Below, in pieces: positions 1 to 10,700 of a stretch of DNA of 64,000 nucleotides (the first letter of the stretch is position 1; the number at the start of each line of letters is the position of its first letter). The notes beneath the pieces are model-generated. The model saw only the letters and a program-made list of their open reading frames with translations, had not been told where the DNA came from and searched no databases. A program made the translations under genes and the position numbers. This DNA is from Impatiens glandulifera (Eukaryota; Streptophyta; Magnoliopsida; Ericales; Balsaminaceae), in NCBI RefSeq assembly GCF_907164915.1, contig NC_061864.1, forward strand, positions 11,601,889 to 11,665,888, in the 5' to 3' direction.

Positions 1-240
1 TTAGGCTTTGGCTGATCCTTTCTTTGTGCGGTCACGTTCCAAGTATTCTTGATCGGTTTGGTAGCTTGACCGGTTAGTTTTATTTAGCCGGTTCCGGTTC
101 GGTTCCTTGTTCCTGCATGGAAAGTTTGTTTAAGTTAGGTATGTTTGAACCGGTCTGATTTATCTAACAACAATGAAATAATGAATATCCTTTAATTAAA
201 AATCTACAGAAATTTGATTCTAGTTTTGCAACTATTACAG
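1..240. other. No gene seen (left edge)
   Basis: This stretch has no credible coding region. It contains several CCGGTT-type words and ends against the Copia-like fragment that follows, so it may be old transposon DNA, but I see no termini to prove that. Confidence 0.4.
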
Positions 241-690
241 AAGATAATACATTATCTGATAATGTTATTTCTCTAGTGGTACATGGACACACTCATCAAG
301 TTGATGCATGGGTTCTTAATTCTGAAGCTTCGTATCATATTTGTCTTCGAAAAAAGTGATTCAAATCTTACGAACAAGTAAATGGTGGTAGTATTTCTAT
401 GGCTAATAGTTCTTCCTATAAGGCAGTTGGGATTAACTCAATCAAGATGATTATGACACACAATGGTAGATTATGTACATTGAATAAAATCATACATATT
501 ACACTTATTACTAAAAAAATAATATCTTTGGGTATGCTATATATTAAGAGATTTTGGTTCAATGGTGAAAATGAAATTCTAAATGCCTATAAGGGTTCTG
601 ATATTATTTTGAAAAGTGTAAAAATGACTCTTTGTATTTCTCATAGGGTTCTATTCTCTTATTTTTGTTTAGTCATATCATCCTTGTGAA
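241..690 (+). pseudogene. Copia protease/pre-integrase fragment, decayed
   Basis: On the plus strand the translation around 300-690 resembles the stretch just after the Copia aspartic protease: a degenerate VLNSEASYHICLRKK segment (normally the LDSG-type protease start), then a beta-rich stretch with NGR and ISLGML words typical of the region before the integrase zinc finger. A TGA near 357 breaks the frame, and there is no gag, RT or LTR attached. The sequence is nearly the mirror of the minus-strand fragment at 695-1100, so both come from the same or closely related elements. It has no function of its own that I can see. Confidence 0.6.
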
Positions 691-694
691 TCTC

Positions 695-1930
695 TGAGTA
701 TGCAACGTAAACAAAACACGAGGCAGTAGAACCCTATAATAAATATAGAGTGTCATTTTTGACACATTTCAGAATAACATCAAAATCCTTACAAACATTC
801 AGAGCTCCATTTTCACCGTTTAACCAAAATCCTTAATATATAGAATACCCAGAGATATCAAATTCTTAATAATAAGTGAAACATGTCTGATCTCGTACAA
901 AATCTACTATTGTTTGTCCTAATCTTGATTGAGTCAATCTCAACTACCTTACAAACATAATTATTGACCATAGGAACACTACCACCATCTACCTTTTTGT
1001 AAGATTCAAACCACTCCCTTCGAAGACAAATATGATACGAAGATTCAGAATCAAAAACCAATGCATCAACTTGATGAATGTGTCTATCTATTACTAGAGC
1101 AATATCATCATTAAATAATGTTTAATCTTTTGCAACAACTGTAGAACCAGAATCAGATTTCTGTGGATTTTTTCTTCAAAAGATATTCATTATTCCAATG
1201 TTTTATCTCTTTGCAGTAATTACAGATACCAGTTGACTTATGATCCTTTGAAATAAATGACTTGTCGCGTTTTCTTCTTTTTCTGTCGCCTGTTACCTCT
1301 GCTGGTAAGCAACCTTGAAGTTTGACTATTTGTAATTGTACCAGCCGCCATATGACACAGATCCCTTGAATCAAGGACATACCTGACATCTTCCAAACTT
1401 GCTGTATCTTTCTCAATGAAAGACTGGACAAAGTTTTCATATGATGAAGACAAAGATACTAACAAAATTAAGGCAACATACTCATCATCAACCTTAACAT
1501 CGATATTTCTTAATTCTAACATAATAGAATTTAATCGATCTAGGTATTCTATAATTTGCAAATCTTTCATCATTCGCAAGGTGAACTATCGTTGTTTCAG
1601 AAGCAACTTGTTGGTGAGCGACTTGGTCATATAGAGACTCTCCAATTTCAACCATAACCCAGTGACCTTCTCCTCCTCTTAGACCTCGATGATTACATCA
1701 TCTACAAGATACAACATTATTGTTGAATGTGCATTCTCCTTCAAAATGACCATCTCAACGGTTCTGAAGACACTTTCAGAGTATTGACCTGCAATAAGTT
1801 AAAACTGTTTCTCCTCGTGAACTTGTTAATTTTAATGATTCCTGATGTAATCACAATTGAAGACAAAACAAACAACCGTTTTAACCTTATTCTGATACTA
1901 ATTTGTTCTAACGGAATAAAACTTAGAAAA
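695..1930 (-). pseudogene. Copia gag-protease fragment, decayed
   Basis: Read on the minus strand from about 1930 downward there is a degenerate primer-binding-like site (GTATCAGA near 1890-1900), then a UBN2/gag-type segment around 1240-1640 (words LNSIMLELRNIDVKVDD and LLVSLSSSYENF), a damaged CCHC-type zinc knuckle near 1200, and a protease-like start DSESSYHICLRREWF near 1000-1040. Several frame changes and stops are present. The piece runs tail to tail into the plus-strand fragment at 241-690. It is a truncated Copia relic; RT and RNase H are missing. Confidence 0.65.
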
Positions 1931-2333
1931 AATAAACTATTATTGAGAAGATTGATAAAATAAACTAGAGTTATAACTTATAACATGGTTTCTGAAACTC
2001 TAAAATAGAAATCGAATTTGGGCTGAGCCATTAAGAAAGCCCAATTATTAAGTCTATTTAACAAATAAAAAACCTTAAAATATAATTAAAAACATTAAAT
2101 AGTGTTAATAATTAAAATGTATTTTTAATGAATTGGCTATATTGAATTATAAAATTAGATAGGTAAAAGTATATGTGAATTTGGACACACTAACTAATAG
2201 TCGTTGGATTGAGTCATATAGATCCAACGGTGAAGCACGTTTTGTTAAGACATCACCCTCCCAGCCTCCACTCCACCGTCGCATTTTCTCTCGCCGTCTC
2301 AACTCGTTCTCTCTCTAGGATTTGAAGTCGAAG
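1931..2333. other. Spacer and promoter/5' leader region of the SR34-type gene
   Basis: AT-rich spacer up to about 2220, followed by a C/T-rich leader (CTCTCTC words at 2284-2317) that ends at a GAAG|GTAACG splice donor at 2333/2334. No separate gene is seen. The transcription start is inferred to lie around 2230-2300; no clear TATA box was picked. Confidence 0.45.
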
Positions 2334-2637
2334 GTAACGCCTGCTTTGAATCTTATGTATTCTCTTTCTAAATTTATTTAAATTTCTGTAAGCTCGACCA
2401 TACATCATCTACACGTTCTATTCACGACTTCTTTTGCACTCAGGTTCGGGTAAATTCTTTCTTTTGGCTTTGAAATTAGGGTTTCGAATGCCGGATTATT
2501 ATTCTCCTTGAATTCTTTTTTTAGACGGTTAGGGTTTTGAATGCGTGCTGGATTTCATTCTCTATCTCGATTTAGATTATACTTTCCAAGTTTCATCGTT
2601 AGTCGTTTTCTTTATTCAGATTTGTTGTTCGTTTCAG
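2334..2637 (+). other. Probable 5'-UTR intron of the SR34-type gene
   Basis: A good donor (GAAG|GTAACG) and a good acceptor (GTTTCAG|GAACAATG, start codon at 2643) bound a 304-base intron just ahead of the start codon. An ATG at 2541 is in frame with the protein but lies inside this intron, so I chose the ATG at 2643, which gives the standard MTRSS start followed at once by RRM1. Confidence 0.65.
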
Positions 2638-2642
2638 GAACA

Positions 2643-5600
2643 ATGACTCGCTCAAGCAAAACAATTTATGTCGGAAATCTTCCTGGTGATATTCGCGAGA
2701 GGGAAGTTGAAGATCTGTTTTACAAGGTTATACTTAACTTTATGTTATTAGGATGTGAAAACCTACTATTTTTTGGTGGCATAGCTATGAATTTGTCAAA
2801 GTACATGCTTTTCTTAGATGTTTAAAGCTATTGGTCTTTCCAGTGCACATGATATCCAAAATGCTAAGCTTCTAGTGTATCTGCTTACATGATCTTTATC
2901 GTATTGTATTGATACATTACATCATCATGGATCTAAATTTTGATTCTTTTGGTGTTTAAGCACAGTGATATCTGTTTGGTTATTTCTAAATTGACATCTT
3001 TAATGAACGTGCAGTATGGTCCAATTGCTCATATTGATTTGAAAATCCCACCAAGACCACCTGGTTATGCATTTGTTGAGGTATGTTTCTGTTTTTTCAA
3101 GTGAGAGTGAAGTGAATCTTAATTTTCTTACTTCTATTAGATAATATTGTAAAATTCATCAGTTTGAAGAGATGCGTGATGCTGAAGATGCTATCCGAGG
3201 TCGTGATGGCTACGACTTTGATGGATCCCGTCTGCGGGTTTGTGAAATATGCTAGTTTTTCCCCTCTTTTGCCAATTGTCGTGTCTTTGACATTTTAATA
3301 GATTGTGTGTTTAATTATTTAATGCTTTGTATTAAGGTTGAACTTGCACATGGAGGTCGTGGAAATTCATCATCAACAGATCGACATAGCTTTAGTAACA
3401 GTGGACGTTCCAGCCGAGGAATTTCAAGACGCACAGAGTTTCGTGGTTAGTTATATGTATTTTACATGCATCATGTTTCTAACTTCAGTGTTTAATTTGA
3501 CACATTTGATCTAATAATCTACTTTTGCAGTTCAAGTCACTGGATTGCCTTCCTCTGCTTCATGGCAGGATTTAAAAGTATGCCTCTGTCCCAAGAGTCT
3601 TATACTAATCTGGTTTCTCAAGCACACTTGTGTAATTAAAATCTATAAAACTTCCCTAAGTCTTCTCCTTTACATATAGGATCATATGCGTAAAGCAGGG
3701 GATGTATGTTTCTCCCAAGTCTTCCGTGATGGAAGAGGTACTATTAATTGGTATTTTTGTGTTGTTCAGATTTAATACCGCTTTTCTGGTGTTCAAGGAA
3801 CATTTCGTGTTTTATTGTCACTGCTATGTTGTATTCCATGAATTTATTTAATTACCTAGGTTTTTATAGTAGTTGACGATTGAATCTTTAGATCATCTAT
3901 GCTCTGTGAGTAGATTTAGGTTCCCTGTTTTTCTTCCTTCTGCGTAAAGAAGGGATGTATGTTTCTCCCAAGTCTTCCGTGATGGAAATGGTACTATTAA
4001 TTGGTACTTTTGTGTTGTTCAGATTTAAACGCGAAGGATACTGCTTTTCTGGTTGTTGAATGAACTTTTTGTGTTTTATTGTGATTGCTATATTGTATGT
4101 CATGAATTTATTTAATTACCTAGATTTATATAGTAGTTAAAGATTCTATCTTTAGATCATCTGTGCCCTGTTAGTAGATTTAGGTTCTCCCTATTTTTCT
4201 TCCTTCTGCTACAATATTTCTTAGTATAGTTGTAGTATCTCTGACACACTGTTTGGGCTAAGCGTAATGAAATCTTTTCTGACCCTGTAATTTCCCTTGG
4301 TGTCTGGTTCATTAATTTATATTTATTATCATGACGAATTTGTTTGAACTGGTGCAAAGTGACCGAAATTGTGGCCAAACTGGTTATCTTCAATTTATTA
4401 GTTTCACAAATTCCATATGTATAATTTTTCGCAGGCACTACAGGAGTTGCTGATTACACTAATATTGATGACATGAAATATGCTGTGAGTTATAAACTAC
4501 AACTTTGGATGACCTGTTTTCTCTTATTTAATTTGGTTTGCACTTATTTGACTAATCTAGAAATTTGGTCTTCTTACAGATTAGGAAACTGGATGACACT
4601 GAGTTTAAAAATGCATTTTCTCGTTCAATTGTTCGTGTATGGCTCTAACCTTCAGTTATTTGTTGCAGCCTTACTGATACACTCTGTTTATATCTATTTT
4701 AATTTTACCCATAAAACAATTCATCAATGTTTTGTGTATGTATTTCATAGGTGAGAAAATATAGAAGTGAGAGTAGAAGCCGCTCCAGGAGCCGCAGCCG
4801 GAGTCGCTCCAACTCTAGAGGTAGGAGCAATAGTCGCAGCCGAAGTCCAAGTAAAAGCAGGAGGTATATTTATAGACATCTTTCTTCTTTCAATATATTT
4901 GTTAACTATTTGCATCTATTTCCTTTTGTTTATTGTTATATGCTGTTATTTGTTGATTGTGGTGCAGCAAGTCTCCAAAAGCTAAATCAACACGTAGGTC
5001 CCGCTCGAGATCAAGTGTGTCAAGGTTACCTTCTTTTCGACTTGTTTTCTTTGCCTCGTCTACTTTCCATTTTCAATTTTTATCTTTTGCTCTTTATGGG
5101 TTAGTAGTGGTGTTTGCCAAGTTATTGTTTAATTATCCTCCCGAGTCCTTCAACCCATGAGCTTATTTAATTCCACTTTAATAGGGTGTCAGCTTTGTTT
5201 TCTTCATACATTTATGATTACGATGTTGAATATTGCCACTTCTTATTCCACATTTGTTTGTTAATGTTCCAATAATTTTGTTTGCATTGGTATTATGCCT
5301 TTTTTTAAATTGATTTTTTGTTTGGTGGGGTGGTGGGTTGGTGTTTAGAATGATCTCGAGTTATAAGACTCAGTAGCATTGGAAGTTTATATAGTTAGTT
5401 TGCAATCTTCCTCTACACAGCCTAGTAAACTTCAATGGGAAATTATAAGGACTCTTTCTGTTTTGCATGCTTGGCCATCTTATGTCATAGCTCAAATATA
5501 GTGGATTCTGGAATTATAATTTTGTCCTTTTATATATATGTGAGTCCCTTTTTGTTTCTTAGATATGGATATATCCAGCATTCTGGGGATTGCGATGTTA

Positions 5601-6459
5601 GGATCTTGATGGAATATGGTTCAAAATGCCCCACAACTCTTGTGGTTGTTTTCTGGATGGGCAGCTTGTGTCTGTTAAGTGGGACTGTGAACAAAGATCA
5701 TGGATTGCATGGAAGTCGTGCTAACTTAGCGTAATTGGAACTGGGAGCAAACCATTTTCAAAATCTGCTTGGCCAGCTAATAGAGCATGCGGTTTGTGAT
5801 TGTATATAATATACAAAGTTCGCAGGTCTTCTAGCTAGATGGATTTATACCCTTTTTTTCTAAACCTTTCTGTTATTTCTTCTGAAGCTTTGCACTGTTT
5901 TGTCTTGTCTATCCTCGTACTGTTATCTATGATACGGAAGAGGCGTCAAGGCTCTTGGATCAAATCGTTAACTGGACTTGTGGTTGGGTATTAAATTCGG
6001 TTATTTCTGGAACTTTTGCAGATCTCCATCAAGATCAAAATCTCCTGTACCATCTGTAAGTGAAAATCTTGTACAAAAACCTTGGGAGTAACATATGAAT
6101 TATTTTGTTTGGCTTCTTTATTCTTAAGCTATATTAAATTTCTGAAACTTTTTTGAGTAAGGGCTTAATAAGATCCAAATCTCCTGTCAATTGCTCCTGT
6201 ATATTGGGTTTGTTTCAATTTATCTTCTGTGTAGAAACGCCTGAGTAAGAGCCCGAAAAAACTGAGGAGCAAGAGTCCAAGCTTGAGCCCCAAAAAACTG
6301 AGGAGCAAGAGTAGAAGCCCAAGCCCCCCCAAAAAACTGAGGAGCAAAAGTCTAAGTCGGAGCCCTAGCAGAAGTGCCTCCAGGTGCTGCCCCACTCCTA
6401 TTTGGTTATAAAATATTTGAACTTACCACTAAATGCAAGTGTCTGTGATTGACAGGTAA
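2643..6459 (+). CDS. SR34: SR34-type serine/arginine-rich splicing factor (SF2/ASF-like)
   Basis: Nuclear pre-mRNA splicing factor of the SF2/ASF class, 300 residues in 13 coding exons: 2643-2726, 3015-3080, 3163-3237, 3337-3445, 3531-3577, 3680-3737, 4435-4484, 4580-4636, 4751-4863, 4968-5024, 6022-6055, 6235-6383, 6456-6459. All junctions are GT-AG and keep frame. RRM1 covers about residues 7-80 ([14 protein letters not shown]), a Gly/Ser/Arg linker follows, and RRM2 (about 110-184) carries the family hallmark SWQDLKD at 122-128. The RS tail runs from about 183 to 300. Exon 12 encodes three KKLRSKS repeats. The last exon supplies only one base of the final Arg codon plus TAA. Intron 10 is long (997 bases); long introns at this position are alternatively spliced and autoregulated in relatives, so regulation there is likely but inferred. 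Confidence 0.93.
3687..4206 (+). repeat. Tandem duplication of exon 6 plus intron sequence
   Basis: Two direct copies, about 3687-3940 and 3941-4206, start at TGCGTAAAG and share most bases, including the coding part of exon 6 and the following intron (for example the ATTTATTTAATTACCTAG words at about 3842-3859 and 4107-4124). The second copy of the exon has lost one base early (so its frame shifts), has no acceptor AG immediately ahead, and its donor reads GGAAATG|GTACT instead of GGAAGAG|GTACT. It is a decayed pseudo-exon inside intron 6. Confidence 0.85.
5025..6021 (+). other. Long intron 10 of the SR34-type gene
   Basis: A 997-base intron between the two halves of the RS-domain coding exons. 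It holds no convincing second gene. Short open stretches, such as one at 5435-5734, do not look like known proteins. This is the expected place for alternative splicing of RS-tail transcripts, but no cassette exon could be proven by eye. Confidence 0.5.
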
Positions 6460-7783
6460 CTATTTTCCCATGACGGAACTTTGAATGATGTCTGATGCTG
6501 AAATGACTCAGTTTGCTCATTATATTACTATGGTTTAGAACTAGTTAATGCTTGCTCTATGTTGCTTGAGTCTAGTTGAACTATATGAATATGGACCTAA
6601 AACTAGTTGGCATTGCTTTGTTTCTTCTTAAAACAACAATCTGAGTAGTGTAGTAGATGCCTTATTTGTGAGATTGACAGATTTTTGTACTCATGAATGT
6701 TTCTTCATATTTGGTATTCCTTTTTATGACATTTTATCTGCTACAAATCTAGACAATGGGTTTGGTGGTCTGACAAAGTTTAAGTATATGACAAATTAAA
6801 TGTTATTGAAAAATAAATGAATGCCTTAATGAAGACAAATATTTTACTAGTTCTTGAAGGTCATTTTATATTTTGGATCATTCTTTTAAACATTTGTAAA
6901 ATGAGGTTTTGTTTTAATTGTTTACATTGTCTACCAGTCGTTGGTAGGTATCTCACTTCTTTTCAGTAGTTAGCGTATTAAAGCAGGAAATTTGGCATTT
7001 CAAAACGATATATTTATAAATAAAATATTAATTCATTAATTTAATTATTGAATTAGAAATTTTAAAATCTTTTAATTGTTATAACCTTCCATTCATATAA
7101 TTTAAAATTTAATTTAATTTTAAGTGCTTATAAATAAGTAATAAATGAAACTAATTAAAAATTTATTTGAATAAAGATAATTGAAACGTTGAACGATAAT
7201 TTTAACTAGGGATGGATAATAATGTAATGGGTATATTATTTTTATATTTAAAATATAAAAATAATAAATTAAATTTATTTATTTAACAAGTTAAATGTCA
7301 ATAAATAATAATTAAAAAACAAATATACATACTTTAAAATTGATTTATATCAATATAAATTATTCATCAATTACAATATTAATAAATTTTGTTCAATTTA
7401 TACTTTAATTTTATATTTACCGGCTGGAGTAGGGTTACATTATCACCTCTCTTAATATCTAATTAATTAAATTATTTTGGTTTTGTTTGATATTGAGTTA
7501 AGACTTTATAAATATACAATATATATTTATATATATATGTAAACTAGAAAGTAATTTATTGATTTGTTTTGTTTTGTGATAAATGAAATGATTTTTATAT
7601 TATTGAAAGCGAGTTAAATTAAAATAACCCACGTCAAACAAGGCCTTAGGGCTATTTTGTTAATGTGAATGAAACCCAAAAATCTGTACTTGTTGCCATT
7701 ATACGCCGCGCTGTTGAGGTTCTAAATCTTACAGAGAGAGAGAGAAGGAAGGAAGGAAGTCTTTGAGGTGGGAGAGAAAGAGA
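6460..7783. other. 3' UTR, AT-rich spacer and 5' leader
   Basis: After the SR34-type stop codon comes a probable 3' UTR, then very AT-rich sequence from about 7000. A small repeat with inverted ends sits at 7475-7650 (listed separately). The last 60 bases are GA-rich (GAGAGAGAGAGAAGG at about 7736) and form the leader of the next gene. Confidence 0.5.
7475..7650. mobile_element. Small MITE-like repeat with inverted ends
   Basis: The left end reads TTGTTTGATATTGAGTTA (7483-7500). The right end (7623-7648) is the inverse type, AATAACCCACGTCAAACAAG followed by GCCTTA. This pair is one copy of a short AT-rich repeat family seen about ten times in the window. There is no coding capacity, and the target-site duplication is not clear. 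Confidence 0.5.
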
Positions 7784-10700
7784 ATGGCGTCGGGATGGGG
7801 GATAACAGGGAACAAAGGTAGGTGCTACGATTTCTGGATGGACTTCAGCGAGTGTATGTCTAACTGCAGGCAGCCAAAGGATTGTGTTCTTCTTAGAGAA
7901 GATTATCTCGAGTGCCTCCACCACTCCAAAGAGGTTTTTTCATCAATTCCCTCATCTGTTTCGTTTCTTTACATTAATCGATTAATCACTCTGTGTATAT
8001 CAAGCATCGGTTTCATTGGATTTAACGTAATTCCAGGCCAGATATTTTTAGGGGTTTTTGAATCATTTCTCCCATTGTTCTATTTCTATTCGATCTGGGT
8101 TCAAATAAAATATTAAACATTGATGAGGAATTTCTAATTAGTAATAGAAAGTAGGGATCTTTTTCTCCTTTGCTCAATAAAATCGCAGACCTGAACTATT
8201 ACGCTTTTGGGTAATTGAGATGCTATTGTTTCATTTCAAGCTCCAATGTCTCTTGTACTTTGTGGGTTTGTGAGTATTCGGAGGAGGATGCATAATTGGT
8301 TACCCTCTTATTATGTAGTCATTGTTATGTACTCAGCCCGTCTTTCTAGGTAGACTATGGAATTATTTAGAATCCAAAGGCTTTTTAAAAGACCAGAAAG
8401 TGGAGATTTGTAATAAACATGTTGTGGAAGACATATCCCTATTTGGACTTTTCCCGAACCAAACACTAGTTGACTCAGATGTGTATGGCAACACTGTTAT
8501 CTCACTATAGGGGAATGAGAAGTAGTGGTGATATAGATCTTTGAGAACATATGTTATCCATTGGAGTTCACATAAAGTAGTTTGATGGACCTGTATTGAG
8601 CTTCAGCTAAGGACTTTGAGAATGTAGTTTCTTCTTGATCTTCCAAGAAATTAAGGTTGAACAAGTAGCACACAAGGCCTCGTATAATTGAGATATAAGA
8701 GTTTCCTAACCTACCTACTATAATGCTTATGAAATTTGAATTGTGAAATGCGGAAAGTAAGAGCAATACAATTGTGGTAATTTTATTCCATGGGTCGTGA
8801 CCTTTAAATATGTATACACAAGTAATTATAGGATAGGGTTTTTTCCTAAAATAATGAAATAATTGTTTTAGGTTAATTATAGTTGAACCTCTTATAAATA
8901 TATGATTAAAAAAATAATTATCCTCAACACTTATCTACCAAACTAATACTCGACACTCGACAGACTAATGCGTGTGTGACCAAGTAAGACTGAAGAGGAG
9001 AAGTATCCATGATATTGTTTGGTTTAAGATTTGAATTGATGTTTAGAAATGAGTTTTAAATCATTTAATGAAAGTTTGAAGATAGTAACAATATGAACCT
9101 TTTTTAATAAGATATATAGCTAAGATACAAAGTACAAACAACTTGGCCCCTGAAGATGTTTTAGTTATGGAGGTTCCTACACATCACTTTGAATTAAGGA
9201 GAAGGGCTGTGTGGGTAAGAAGGAACCTTTAGATAAATAGTTTGTGTATATTTAGTCATTTCACACTTTGCAATGAAATAAATTAAATCTTTATTACAAA
9301 ATAAAACATCTTGACTAAGTACAAGGAACTAGGAGCTTATTTTTTTTTTTCACAAAAAGTTTGTTTGATGTAGAAAATAGTTAATTCACATTATTTGGTA
9401 AAAGGATTCAATATCTTAAATTATTATAAATAATAAAAAGGTGTATTTTGGTTGTTGATTTGATAGAAGTGATTGATGATGTGATATTGAACTACTTCAA
9501 TAAGCCCTAGGATGGCCAAGTGGTAATGCCAAGTTAAAATACCACTAATAACTGACAAATTAGTAGAGTTGGTAAGCAATTTGTTAAGAGGTAGTTTTGT
9601 GTATGGCTTTTGGTGATGATGATGTATAGACCAACCACTAGTTCAACATTGCCAATCTTCCCCCCATTCAATATCCTGAAATTTACTCCAGGAATGATTG
9701 AACTTAGCAATACATTTGTATTCGAAGCACAACCTTCTAACCGACAAGAGAATTTCAAATAGTAAGACCTTTTAAGGGTGGAATTCTTTGTTATTTTAGT
9801 TGTTCCTTCTCCAAAAACTATAGATAATGTTCCATGAGCAATTCTAACTAACATTTTAGTCTTAGCAATTTGATAATTTTGTATAAGTTTGGGATTATCA
9901 GTCATGTAATCAGATGCTCCTTAGTTTATAACCCAATTTCTGTTTTGATCTTGGCTAGTATACAAGGGTGTAGATAGGTTACCTTGTTGAGCCACCATTC
10001 CTGTGCATGTTGAATTAGTTTCTATAGACAATTGTTCTTTGCTAAAACCTCCTTAAATTTTCTCTTCAGAGGTAGAGTTAGCATTTTCTAGTTTGAATAT
10101 TGATAGAAAACCTAGTAGGTTTTTTCAAGAGGCTAGGAGAAGAATTTCCAAAATCTCCATATTTTCCTCACAATCAACACTTCTAATACCATGTGAAAAG
10201 TAAGAGAATAAACTTGTGGTAATTTTATTTCATGGCCATGCCCTTTAAATACATAATACACAAGTAATTCTAGGATATGGTTAGTTTCTAGTTTCTACAA
10301 TATTGGTATAATAATTGTAGGATAATTGTCTTTTAAACAACTTATAGATAATGATTAATACGATAACTATCCTTAGCACTTATCTACCCAACTAACAAGA
10401 GGTTTCCAATCTAGCCTTGTGTTTACTTTTTTAATCATGTGGGAGTTAGAGTTTTTGATGGATCCCTCTTGTTCCTGTTTGATCCCACTCGAATTTCCCA
10501 CTATTCTGAATATTCTATTTAATCTGAATTTACTTCTACATGGATCATCATAAGCAAAGAGTTTAACACCTTTAGGCTTTAGACTTAGGGATATTGGCAA
10601 TAAGCCAGCATCATTATAATGTCCAAGATTCATTTCCTCAGATTTTTGTATTACCTTCTTTAGTGCCAGCAATTTCAAACCTCAAGAAATACCTTGCCTC

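Noticed and set aside
2541..2825. In-frame ATG at 2541 as the SR34 start, adding 34 residues
   Set aside because: It lies inside a well-bounded 5'-UTR intron (2334-2637), and the extension is not SR-like; MTRSS at 2643 is the family start.
4473..5160. Separate small genes at 4473-4754, 4751-5104 and 4957-5160
   Set aside because: These are SR34 exons read on into introns, or other frames of them.
6165..6395. Leu/Gly-rich minus-strand protein at 6165-6395
   Set aside because: Antisense reading of the Ser/Lys-rich RS exon; its low complexity explains the open frame.
9498..9530. tRNA-like word TGGCCAAGTGGTAATGCC as a SINE or tRNA head
   Set aside because: No box B or cloverleaf follows, and it lies inside the Copia gag/protease remnant.
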